Source: Acidobacteriota bacterium (GTDB lineage Bacteria; Acidobacteriota; Polarisedimenticolia; J045). From it: a stretch of DNA of 64,000 nucleotides. Location: contig JAGOJY010000001.1 of assembly GCA_017994815.1 (NCBI GenBank), forward strand, positions 62,001-126,000. The letters are read 5' to 3'. Below are positions 49,536 to 57,641 of the stretch, in pieces (position 1 is the stretch's first letter; each line of letters opens with the position of its first letter). The notes beneath the pieces were generated by a model, which searched no databases, was not told the DNA's origin, and saw only the letters and a list, made by a program, of their open reading frames with translations. The position numbers and the translations under genes are program-made.

Positions 49536-51242
49536 ATGACGGGAACCGGGCCGATCGACTACGAGGTGCTCGAACGCTGGCCGACGTTGACCGAGGCCGT
49601 GACGGCGCCGCACCCGGATGATTCGGAGTGCGCGATCATCTTCACCCAGACCGGCTCCGAGCCGGTCACGATCTCGCGCCGCGAGTTCCTCGACACGGCG
49701 CGGCGCTACGCGTACGCGCTGCGGGCGCAGGGAATCCGCGCCGGCGACCTGGTGCTGGTCGCGCACGACGACACGCTGCCGGTCGTCTACTGCTTCTGGG
49801 GCCTGCTCCTGCTCGGGGCGACGCCCTCGATCTACACCACGCCCAACGAGCGCCTGTTCCCCGAGGTCTACATGGGGAACGTGGCCCGGCTGGTCCAGGA
49901 CATCGACGCCCGCGCGTTCTTGACGCTGGACGAGCTGGCCGAGACCTTCGCCCGCAAGCTCGGCTGCCCGGCGATCGGCTTCAGCAAGGTGCAGGCGACG
50001 CTGCCGGCGGAGGGCGCGGCCGACGTGCCGACGCACCGCGCGGTGCCGGAGGAGCTGGCCTACGTCCAGACCTCGAGCGGCACGACCGGCAACCAGCGCT
50101 GCGTGCCGACCACGCACCGCATGCTGTTGAACCAGCTGGCGAGCTTTGCCCGGCGCATGGACCTGCGGCGGGACGACGTGATCGTCAACTGGATGCCGCT
50201 GTACCACGACGGCGGGCTGATCTTCGGCACGATCCTGCCGATCGCCTACCGGGTCCCGGTGGTGCTGATCCCGCCGCTGGACTGGGTGCGGCATCCGGCG
50301 ATCCTGTTCAAGGCGATCGCCGCCCACGGCGGCACCCTGTCGAACATGCCGAACTTCGCCTTCAACCACCTCGTCCGGCGCGTGCGCGACCGCGACGTCG
50401 AGGGGATCTCGCTGTCCGGCGTGCGCGCGTTCATCAACGGTTCGGAGCGGGTCTACCACACCAGCTTCGACCGCTTCGTCGAGCGCTTCGCCGGGATGGG
50501 CGTGACGCGGGACCGGCTCGGCGTGGCGTACGGGCTGGCCGAGAACACCCTGATGGCCGCGCACACGCTGATGGGGACGGCCCCGGTCTACGACACGGTG
50601 AGCCGCGACAAGCTGGAGCTGGAGCAGCTCGCCGAGCGCTGTGCCGCCGACGCCCCCGACGCGATGATCAACGTCTCGTGCGGGCCGCCGCTCGACCGGG
50701 TGGAGATGCGCATCCTCGACGACAAGGACCAGGCGCTGCCCGAGCGGCGCGTCGGGCAGGTCGCGATCCGCAGCGACTCGCTGTTCTCGGGCTACCACCG
50801 CCACCCGGAGATGAACGCCAGCCTCTTCCGCGGCGAGTGGTTCCTGACCGGCGACATGGGCTACATGGCGGACGGCGAGCTGTACATCGTCGGCCGGCTC
50901 AAGGACCTGATCATCAACGGCGGCAAGAACATCTACCCGGCGGACCTGGAGGAGATCATCAGCACCGTCCCGGGCGTGAAGCCCGGGCGCATCGCGGTGT
51001 TCGGCGTACCGGACGAAGTCGAAGGGACCGAGCTGATCGCGGCCGTGGTCGAAGTCGATACCGAGGATCCGGCGCAGAAGGCCGAGATCGACCGGCAGAT
51101 CCGCCGCGCGATCACGCAGTCGATGTCGCTGACGCTCAACTTCCTCGACGTGCTCAGCGAGCGCTGGGTGATCAAGACCTCCAGCGGCAAGACCTCCCGG
51201 ACCGCGAACCGGCGCAAGTGGCTCGAGGCGCGGCGGAAGTGA
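49536..51242 (+). CDS. AMP-forming acyl/aminoacyl ligase (DltA or FAAL-like)
   Basis: A 568-residue adenylating enzyme. The P-loop VQTSSGTTGNQRCVPTTH, WMPLYHDGGLIFG, VAYGLAENTLMAAH, LFRGEWFLTGDMGYMADGELYIVGRLKDLIINGGKNIYPADLEE and the C-terminal KTSSGKTSR (catalytic lysine) are all present. Relatives activate fatty or amino acids and load them on a carrier protein. Located just after an SGNH gene; the ACP at 24502 is a plausible carrier. A lone fatty-acid-CoA ligase role is possible. It overlaps the next gene by GTGA. Confidence 0.88.
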   Translation: MTGTGPIDYEVLERWPTLTEAVTAPHPDDSECAIIFTQTGSEPVTISRREFLDTARRYAYALRAQGIRAGDLVLVAHDDTLPVVYCFWGLLLLGATPSIYTTPNERLFPEVYMGNVARLVQDIDARAFLTLDELAETFARKLGCPAIGFSKVQATLPAEGAADVPTHRAVPEELAYVQTSSGTTGNQRCVPTTHRMLLNQLASFARRMDLRRDDVIVNWMPLYHDGGLIFGTILPIAYRVPVVLIPPLDWVRHPAILFKAIAAHGGTLSNMPNFAFNHLVRRVRDRDVEGISLSGVRAFINGSERVYHTSFDRFVERFAGMGVTRDRLGVAYGLAENTLMAAHTLMGTAPVYDTVSRDKLELEQLAERCAADAPDAMINVSCGPPLDRVEMRILDDKDQALPERRVGQVAIRSDSLFSGYHRHPEMNASLFRGEWFLTGDMGYMADGELYIVGRLKDLIINGGKNIYPADLEEIISTVPGVKPGRIAVFGVPDEVEGTELIAAVVEVDTEDPAQKAEIDRQIRRAITQSMSLTLNFLDVLSERWVIKTSSGKTSRTANRRKWLEARRK

Positions 51243-52183
51243 ACGAAGCGCCCCCGGCGGTCGCGGCGATCGTGCTGTCGTTCAACGGCCGCGCGGCCGT
51301 CGTGCGCTGCGTCGAGTCGCTCCGGGGCTCGAGCTACCCGCGGCTCGACGTGATCGTGGTGGACAACGCATCGACTGACGGCACGCCGGACGAGGTCGAG
51401 CGCCGCTTCCCGGGCTGCCTTCTGTTGCGCAACGGGCAGAACCTCGGCTTCGGGGCCGGCTGCAACGTCGGCATGGAGGCCGCGCTGGACCGCGGCGCCG
51501 AGCTCTTGTTCCTCGTGAACCAGGACACGTACGTCGACCGCGCGACAATCGCGACGCTCGCGAAGTTCATGGGCGAGCATCCGCGCGCCGGCGTGGTCGG
51601 GCCGAAGACCTGGTCCAGCCAGCCGATGCCGGACGGCCGGCCGAAGCTCCTGTACGCCGGCTCGTGGCGCGGGCGGCTGCCGCTCAGCCAGCGCCTGCCG
51701 GGGATCGAGCAGGCCGACGCCGGCCAGTTCGACCGGCCGTCGCCGACCGACTTCGTCTGGGGCCACGGGATGATGCTGCGGGCCTCGGCGCTGCGCGCGG
51801 TCGGCCTGTTCGACCCGGCGTTCTTCATGTACTACGAGGACCTCGACCTGTGCCGGCGGATGCAGGCCGGGGGGCACGAAGTCTGGTTCGAGCCGCGGGC
51901 CGTGATGTGGCACGACATCGCCGACGGCGCCCGCGGGCTGACCTCCGAGCCCTGGCGCTGGGAGTGCAAGGTCCACAGCGCCGGCGTGTTCCACCGCAAG
52001 TACCACGGCGCGGCGGCGGCGGGCGTCCTGACCGCGCTGACGGTGCTGCAGGAGGCGCGGATGCTCCTGCGCGCCGGCCGCTCGCTCGCGGCGCGGCACC
52101 TCTTCGGCGCTTACGTGCGCGATCTCTCCGGACGGGTGCACCCCGCCGGCCCGCCGCTCCCGTCCGCCGCGCGCAACGGGTGA
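51239..52183 (+). CDS. Family 2 glycosyltransferase (rhamnosyltransferase-like)
   Basis: A 314-residue GT-A transferase. AIVLSFNGRAAVVRCVESL, DVIVVDNASTDGTPDEVERRF, NLGFGAGCNVGMEAAL, the QDT metal motif LFLVNQDTYVD and MYYEDLDLCRRMQAGG match the rhamnosyltransferase-like branch. A helical tail follows (VLTALTVLQEARMLLRAG). GTG start overlaps the ligase stop (GTGA). It would extend a lipid-linked glycan in the cytoplasm. First of three consecutive family 2 genes. Confidence 0.88.
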   Translation: MNEAPPAVAAIVLSFNGRAAVVRCVESLRGSSYPRLDVIVVDNASTDGTPDEVERRFPGCLLLRNGQNLGFGAGCNVGMEAALDRGAELLFLVNQDTYVDRATIATLAKFMGEHPRAGVVGPKTWSSQPMPDGRPKLLYAGSWRGRLPLSQRLPGIEQADAGQFDRPSPTDFVWGHGMMLRASALRAVGLFDPAFFMYYEDLDLCRRMQAGGHEVWFEPRAVMWHDIADGARGLTSEPWRWECKVHSAGVFHRKYHGAAAAGVLTALTVLQEARMLLRAGRSLAARHLFGAYVRDLSGRVHPAGPPLPSAARNG

Positions 52184-52187
52184 CGGC

Positions 52188-53090
52188 ATGGGCCAGCCCG
52201 CGTTCTCGATCGTCGTTCCCACCTTCTCCCGGCCCGAGCGCCTGAAGACCTGCATCGAGTCGATGTGCGGGCTGGACTACGATCGCTCGCTCTTCGACCT
52301 GGTGATCGTCGACGACGGCTCGCCGGACTTCGCAGCGGTCGAGGCGGCGGTGCGCGACTACCGCGGGCGCCTGCAGCTGCAGCTCGTCGGGAACGCCCAC
52401 GGCGGCCCGGCCTCGGCCCGCAACGCGGGCGCGCGGCACGCGCGGGGCGAGTACGTGGCGTTCACCGACGACGACTGCCGCGTGGATCCGGGCTGGCTCG
52501 CGGCCTTCGCGCGCCAGTTCGCCGCGGCGCCGCGCTGCATCGCCGGCGGCCGCACGGTCAACGCGCTCGCCGACAACGTCTACACCGCGGCGAGCGAGAG
52601 CCTCGTCTGTTACATGCGCGATTACCACCTGCGGAAAGGCGCACCGTTTTTCGCGACCAACAACCTCGCACTGCACCGCGAGGTCCTGGCCGGGATCGGC
52701 GGCTTCGACGAGCGCTTCCCGCTGGCCGCCGGGGAGGACCGCGAGTTCTGCGACCGCTGCGTGCACTCCGGCCACGCCTTCGCCTACGTCGCGGACGCCG
52801 TCGTCTTGCACTACCACGCGCTCTCGCTCCGGCGCTTCGTGCGCCAGCACTACAACTACGGGCGGGGCGCGTTCTTCTTCCGCCAGCTCCACGCCGACCG
52901 CGAGCGCGACGGCCAGATCGAGTTGGAGCCGTGGAGCTTCTACACCAACCTCTTGACGCACCCGCTGAGCAACCGGGCGGACAAGGCGCTCCGGTTGTCG
53001 CTCTTGATGGTCGTCTCCCAGTTCGCGAACACCACCGGGTTCTTCGTCGAAAGGGCCCGCCGCTCGCGGGCGCCCGAGGCCCGCTCATGA
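52188..53090 (+). CDS. Family 2 glycosyltransferase, tandem copy 1
   Basis: A 300-residue transferase starting FSIVVPTFSRPERLKTCIE. Catalytic text: LVIVDDGSPDF, SARNAGARHARGEYVAFTDDDC (metal site) and LAAGEDREFCDRC (base). A characteristic RQHYNYGRGAFFFRQ segment recurs in the next gene as RQQYRYGRGTFDLNK. The two genes share the same layout over their whole length, so they look like a tandem duplication. Its stop overlaps the next ATG (ATGA). Sugar specificity unknown. Confidence 0.88.
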   Translation: MGQPAFSIVVPTFSRPERLKTCIESMCGLDYDRSLFDLVIVDDGSPDFAAVEAAVRDYRGRLQLQLVGNAHGGPASARNAGARHARGEYVAFTDDDCRVDPGWLAAFARQFAAAPRCIAGGRTVNALADNVYTAASESLVCYMRDYHLRKGAPFFATNNLALHREVLAGIGGFDERFPLAAGEDREFCDRCVHSGHAFAYVADAVVLHYHALSLRRFVRQHYNYGRGAFFFRQLHADRERDGQIELEPWSFYTNLLTHPLSNRADKALRLSLLMVVSQFANTTGFFVERARRSRAPEARS

Positions 53091-53950
53091 GCGCCGACGC
53101 CCCGCGGTTCAGCGTCATCGTCCCGACCTACGAGCGCCCGGACGCGCTGCGGCGCTGCCTGGAGGGGTTCACGCGGCTGGTGTACCCCGCGTGGGAACTC
53201 CTCGTCGTCAACGACGGCGGCGCGACGTCGTTCTCCGCCATCGGCGGCGATTTGCGCGCGAAGCTGCCGCTGCAGCTGATCGACGCCCCGCACAAGGGCC
53301 CCGCCGCCGCGCGCAATGCCGGCGCACGCGCGGCGCGGGGCGAGTACCTCGCGTTCACCGACGACGACTGCGTCCCGGAGCCGGACTGGCTGCAGCAGCT
53401 GCGGCGCGGCTTCGCCGAGACCGGCAGCGCGGCGCTCGGCGGGTCATGCCTCAACCCGTACCCCGAGTCGGTCCCGGCGGTCACGTGGGAGGTGTACCTG
53501 AACTTCCTGCGCGAGTACTTCCAGGACGTTTCCGGCAACGCGCTGATGCAGCCGACGAACAACGTCGCCTACCGCGCCGATGCATTCTGGGCCGTGCAGG
53601 GCTTCGACGAGTCGTTCCCGCTGGCCGCGGGCGAGGACCTCGACCTGAGCTACCGCATCGTCGGCGCCGGGTTCCGCCAGGGCTATTTCGACCCGGCGCG
53701 CGTCTGGCACTTCCACCGCAGCACTGCCAAGGGCTACCTGCGCCAGCAGTACCGCTACGGCCGCGGCACGTTCGATCTGAACAAGCGCGAGTACTCGCTG
53801 CAGCTCCGTCCGCGCAAGTTCGGCGAGTTCTACTGGCGGCTCGCGGAGTTCCTGGTCCGCGAACAGGCGCCCGCCGGCGTCTGGGTGCTGGTCGGGCTCA
53901 CGCCGCTGGCGCACCGCTGGGGCATCATCAGCCAGCGCTTCCGGGCCTGA
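53087..53950 (+). CDS. Family 2 glycosyltransferase, tandem copy 2
   Basis: A 287-residue paralogue of the preceding gene (FSVIVPTYERPDALRRCLE; AARNAGARAARGEYLAFTDDDC; LAAGEDLDLSYRI; RQQYRYGRGTFDLNK). The shared RQ-Y-YGRG block lies at the position where these enzymes often contact the acceptor. Divergence after duplication suggests two different linkages or sugars in the same chain. It is coupled to its neighbour by ATGA and followed after 6 nt by the GT-C gene. Confidence 0.88.
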   Translation: MSADAPRFSVIVPTYERPDALRRCLEGFTRLVYPAWELLVVNDGGATSFSAIGGDLRAKLPLQLIDAPHKGPAAARNAGARAARGEYLAFTDDDCVPEPDWLQQLRRGFAETGSAALGGSCLNPYPESVPAVTWEVYLNFLREYFQDVSGNALMQPTNNVAYRADAFWAVQGFDESFPLAAGEDLDLSYRIVGAGFRQGYFDPARVWHFHRSTAKGYLRQQYRYGRGTFDLNKREYSLQLRPRKFGEFYWRLAEFLVREQAPAGVWVLVGLTPLAHRWGIISQRFRA

Positions 53951-53956
53951 GGCTTC

Positions 53957-55678
53957 ATGATCGACCCTTGGGCCCCGGCGATCTTCGTCCTGGCGCTGCT
54001 CGTGCTGCCGTGGACGGGCGCGCGCGCGTGGCGCTGGGTGGGGCGCGGCCTGCGCGCTTTGGCCGCGCGGCCGTGGCTGTCGTTGGCGGCGGTGGCGGTG
54101 CTGTCGCTCGCCGTCAACGCCGGCGTCGCGCTGCAGCGCGGCTGGCCGCAGCCCGCCGTGGCCGACGAGTTCTCGTACCTCCTCGCGGCCGACACGTTCG
54201 CGCACTTCCGCCTGACGAACCCGCCGCACCCGCTGTGGCCGCACTTCGAGTCGGAAGAGATCATCCAGCAGCCGACGTACCAGTCGAAGTACCCACCGGG
54301 GCAGGGGCTCGCGCTCGCCGCCGGGCAGTTCCTCGGCCATCCCGCGCTCGGCGTCTGGCTCAGCCTCGCGCTGGCCTCGGCCGCGCTGTGCTGGATGCTG
54401 CGGGCGTGGATCGGGCCGCGCTGGGCGCTCGCCTCCGGGCTGCTCGCGCCGTTGACCTACGCCGTCGTCTCCGGGTGGGGCCAGACGTACTGGGGCGGCG
54501 CGGTGGCGCTTCTCGGCGGCGCGCTCCTGTTCGGGGCGCTGCGGCGGCTCGCCCGCGAACCGCGCCCGGCGCACGCCGCGCTGCTGGCGCTGGGGATCGC
54601 CGTCCTCGCCAACAGCCGCCCGCTGGAGGGCATGATCGCCACCGCGCTCGGCCTCGGCATCGCGGCCCCCTGGCTCCTGCGCTCCGCGAAACTGGCGGTT
54701 CTCGCCCGCAACGTCGTCCTGCCGATGCTCCTGGTCCTCGTCCCTGCCGCGGCCGCGATGGCCTGGTACAACCACAGCGTCACCGGCCACGCGACGACCA
54801 TGCCGTACGACGTCTGGTACCGCACCTACATCGGCGAGAAGGGGGTGTTCCAGGGGTTCCTGGCCAAGGAGACCGACCCCGAGCCGCTGCGCGTGATCCG
54901 CGGCTCGCACATGACCCGGGCCGGCGAGACTCCGCGCAACCCCGAGCGGCAGGCGGCAAAAGAGAAGGAGATGCAGCGGCGCTGGGTGCTCGTCAACGCC
55001 GGTTTCTACCTGCCGGGTGTGTTCGCGCTGGCCCTGCTGGGCCTGCCGTGGGCGCTCAAGGACCGCTGGGTGTTGCTGGCGCTGGCCTGTGTCGTCGTCC
55101 TGTTCGTGTTCATCGCGCGCGGGGCGACGATCGGCGCGCCGCACTACTCCGCGCCGGTCGCACCGCTGATCGTGGCGCTGCTGTTGACCGGGGTCCGCAG
55201 GATCCACGTCCTGCGCTGGCGCGGGCACGAGCCGGGCCGCTGGATCGTCCGCGCGATGGCGGTCAGCCTGGTCCTCGCCTCGCTCGTGCACCTGTCCGGC
55301 GCGGCGCCCGGGGCCGGCGCGGCGATGCAGTCGCGCTACACGATGTACGGCGATTACCGGCAGCAGATCCTCGGGCAGGTCGAGGCCCGGCCGGGCAAGC
55401 ACCTGGTCATCGTGCGCTACGAGCCGGGCTGGCAGGCGAGCTACGAGTGGGTCTACAACGGCGCCGACATCGACTCCGGGCGCGTGGTCTGGGCCCGCGA
55501 GCTGGGCCCGCGGCGCACGGCGCAGCTGCTCGAGCACTACGCGGACCGCACGGTGTGGCTGTTGGACTCGGAAACGCTGGCGTGGGGCCCCTACCCGGGG
55601 CCCCGGCCGGAAGACGAAGCGGTCACCCGCCGCGAGGAGGACGAGCTGGCGGCGGTGATCCGGGAATTCGGAGGATGA
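53957..55678 (+). CDS. GT-C fold membrane glycosyltransferase
   Basis: A 573-residue protein with about ten membrane helices. The first large extracytoplasmic loop after helix 2 holds acidic text ([20 protein letters not shown]), the usual DE position in the PMT/ArnT superfamily, followed by [20 protein letters not shown] soluble tail of 150 residues ends the protein. It is likely to add a sugar from a polyprenyl-phosphate donor on the periplasmic face, or to extend the chain built by the three GT2 enzymes upstream. Function is inferred from architecture only. Confidence 0.75.
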   Translation: MIDPWAPAIFVLALLVLPWTGARAWRWVGRGLRALAARPWLSLAAVAVLSLAVNAGVALQRGWPQPAVADEFSYLLAADTFAHFRLTNPPHPLWPHFESEEIIQQPTYQSKYPPGQGLALAAGQFLGHPALGVWLSLALASAALCWMLRAWIGPRWALASGLLAPLTYAVVSGWGQTYWGGAVALLGGALLFGALRRLAREPRPAHAALLALGIAVLANSRPLEGMIATALGLGIAAPWLLRSAKLAVLARNVVLPMLLVLVPAAAAMAWYNHSVTGHATTMPYDVWYRTYIGEKGVFQGFLAKETDPEPLRVIRGSHMTRAGETPRNPERQAAKEKEMQRRWVLVNAGFYLPGVFALALLGLPWALKDRWVLLALACVVVLFVFIARGATIGAPHYSAPVAPLIVALLLTGVRRIHVLRWRGHEPGRWIVRAMAVSLVLASLVHLSGAAPGAGAAMQSRYTMYGDYRQQILGQVEARPGKHLVIVRYEPGWQASYEWVYNGADIDSGRVVWARELGPRRTAQLLEHYADRTVWLLDSETLAWGPYPGPRPEDEAVTRREEDELAAVIREFGG

Positions 55679-55682
55679 CGCG

Positions 55683-56651
55683 ATGACGCACTTCAGAAAG
55701 CAGGTCCTGGTCACCGGCGGCGCCGGGTTCCTTGGCTCGCACCTGTGCGAGCGCCTTCTCGCCGAGGGCGACCACGTCGTCTGCCTCGACAACTTCTTCA
55801 CTGGCACGCGGGCCAACATCGCGCACCTTCTGGGCGATCCGAACTTCGAGATCCTGCGGCACGACGTGACGTTCCCGCTCTACATCGAGGTGGACGAGAT
55901 CTACAACCTCGCCTGTCCCGCGTCGCCGGTGCACTACCAGCAGGACCCGGTCCAGACGACCAAGACCTGCGTGCACGGGTCGATCAACATGCTCGGGCTG
56001 GCCAAGCGGCTGAAGATCAAGATCCTGCAGGCCAGCACCAGCGAGGTCTACGGCGACCCCGAGATCCACCCCCAGCCCGAGTCGTACTGGGGCCGCGTCA
56101 ACCCGATCGGCATCCGCAGCTGCTACGACGAGGGCAAGCGCTGCGCGGAGACGCTGTTCTTCGACTACCACCGCCAGCACAAGACCAAGATCAAGGTGGC
56201 GCGGATCTTCAACACCTACGGCCCGCGGATGCACCCCAACGACGGCCGCGTGGTCTCGAACTTCATCGTGCAGGCGCTGCAGAACCGGCCGATCACGATC
56301 TTCGGCGACGGCCGGCAGACCCGGTCGTTCTGCTACGTGACGGACCTGGTCGACGGGCTAGTGCGGCTGATGAACTCGCCCGACGAGGTCACCGGCCCGA
56401 TCAACCTCGGCCGCGCGGTCGAGTTCACGATGCTCGACCTCGCCCGGATGGTGCTGGACCAGACCGGGTCCGCCTCCGAGCTGAGGTTCGAGCCACTTCC
56501 CTCGGACGACCCGGTCCAGCGCAAGCCGGACCCGGCGTTGGCCAGAAGGCTCCTCGGCTGGGAAGCGACGACCGACATCAAGGACGGCCTCGCCCGGACC
56601 ATCGACTACTTCCGCCAGCTTCTTGGAAGTGAGCTCGAAAAGTCACATTGA
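55683..56651 (+). CDS. UDP-glucuronate decarboxylase (UDP-xylose synthase-like)
   Basis: A 322-residue extended short-chain dehydrogenase. The NAD loop is [19 protein letters not shown], the YxxxK is in [20 protein letters not shown] with [20 protein letters not shown] upstream, and [13 protein letters not shown] plus [13 protein letters not shown] match UXS enzymes, which convert UDP-glucuronate to UDP-xylose. The [12 protein letters not shown] block is typical of this branch rather than of GalE. Its presence suggests the glycan includes xylose or a derived pentose. Starts at ATG 55683, 4 nt after the GT-C stop. Confidence 0.93.
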   Translation: MTHFRKQVLVTGGAGFLGSHLCERLLAEGDHVVCLDNFFTGTRANIAHLLGDPNFEILRHDVTFPLYIEVDEIYNLACPASPVHYQQDPVQTTKTCVHGSINMLGLAKRLKIKILQASTSEVYGDPEIHPQPESYWGRVNPIGIRSCYDEGKRCAETLFFDYHRQHKTKIKVARIFNTYGPRMHPNDGRVVSNFIVQALQNRPITIFGDGRQTRSFCYVTDLVDGLVRLMNSPDEVTGPINLGRAVEFTMLDLARMVLDQTGSASELRFEPLPSDDPVQRKPDPALARRLLGWEATTDIKDGLARTIDYFRQLLGSELEKSH

Positions 56652-56768
56652 TGAAAACCGGGTGCGTTAACGGCGAACCGGCCCGCCGCACCCGGTGAGC
56701 TTCGGCCCGGTCGATGTCGGCGGGGCCGCGCTGGGTGGGCGGTGTCCACGCCTCGCCGGGGCCGGTTG

Positions 56769-56891
56769 TCAGGTGACGAAGCGGTAGATGTAGGGCTTGA
56801 CGTTCTCGTTGGGCCGGGCGCGCAAGGTCTCGCGGTCCAGCTGGTGCTCGCATTCGGCGTTGGGGCAATGCCGCGGCCGGAAGTGCAGCAC
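56769..56891 (-). CDS. Small cysteine-containing ORF in frame behind the kdpE stop
   Basis: After the kdpE stop TAG (56910-56912) the same frame stays open for 46 codons to TGA at 56769-56771, reading HRDPAEVLHFRPRHCPNAEC then EHQLDRETLRARPNENVKPY and IYRFVT. Two cysteines are five residues apart. Codon use is GC3-rich and coding-like. A GTG at 56891 gives a 40-residue protein but lacks a clear ribosome site. It could be an independent small gene, a C-terminal extension of KdpE lost by a nonsense change, or a readthrough product. Confidence 0.4.
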   Translation of the reverse strand: MLHFRPRHCPNAECEHQLDRETLRARPNENVKPYIYRFVT

Positions 56892-56909
56892 CTCGGCCGG
56901 GTCGCGGTG

Positions 56910-57641
56910 CTAGTCCGCGCGCAGACGGTAGCCGACGCCGAGCTCGGTCTGAAGGTACTGCGGACGCGCGGGGTCGCGCTCCAGCTTGTGCCGGAGTTGG
57001 CCCATGTAGACCCGCAGGTAATGCGACTGCGTCACCGCGCCGGGCCCCCACACCTCGCGCAGGAGCTGCTGGTGCGTCACCACCTTGCCCGCGTACTTCA
57101 CGAGCGTTGCGAGAAGGTTGTACTCGGTACGCGTCAGGTGCACGTCGCGGCCGGCGACCGAAACGCTCCGCGCCGCCAGGTCGACCACCAACTCGCCGGC
57201 CCGGAACACGGGTCCCGGACCGGCGGCGGCGCGGGCCGCGTTGCGCAGCGCAACGCGGATCCGGGCCAGCAACTCCTCGACCCCGAACGGTTTGGTGAGG
57301 TAGTCGTCCGCGCCGGCGTCGAGGGCCTGGACCTTGTCGTTCTCCCGGCCGCGTGCGGAGATGACGATGATCGGGACCGGCGACCACTCACGGACCCGGC
57401 GCGTGACCTCGATGCCGTCGAGGTCCGGCAGGCCGAGGTCGAGCAGGATCACGTCGGGCAACCGCGTCGACGCCTCGACCAGCGCCTGACCGCCGCTGGC
57501 CGCTTCGAGCACCCGGTAACCGTGTCCCGCGAGCGTCGTGCGCAAAAAGCGCATCACCTGCGGCTCGTCTTCCACGACGAGGATTCCCGGCCGCGCCGCG
57601 CCGTCGCGCTTGTCCGCGTCAGGCACGCTCGATCTCCGCAT
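56910..57641 (-). CDS. kdpE: Kdp response regulator
   Basis: A 243-residue OmpR-class regulator. Receiver residues: ILVVEDEPQVMRFL (acidic pair), PDVILLDLGLPDLDGIEV (phospho-aspartate), ISARG and the conserved lysine in DDYLTKPFGVEELLARI. The C-terminal winged helix has VHLTRTEYNLLATLVKYAGKVVTHQQLLREVWG and SHYLRVYMGQLRHKLERDP. It would activate kdp under potassium limitation when phosphorylated by KdpD. The start overlaps the end of kdpD by 23 nt. The stop is TAG, behind which the same frame remains open for 46 codons. Confidence 0.95.
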   Translation of the reverse strand: MRRSSVPDADKRDGAARPGILVVEDEPQVMRFLRTTLAGHGYRVLEAASGGQALVEASTRLPDVILLDLGLPDLDGIEVTRRVREWSPVPIIVISARGRENDKVQALDAGADDYLTKPFGVEELLARIRVALRNAARAAAGPGPVFRAGELVVDLAARSVSVAGRDVHLTRTEYNLLATLVKYAGKVVTHQQLLREVWGPGAVTQSHYLRVYMGQLRHKLERDPARPQYLQTELGVGYRLRAD

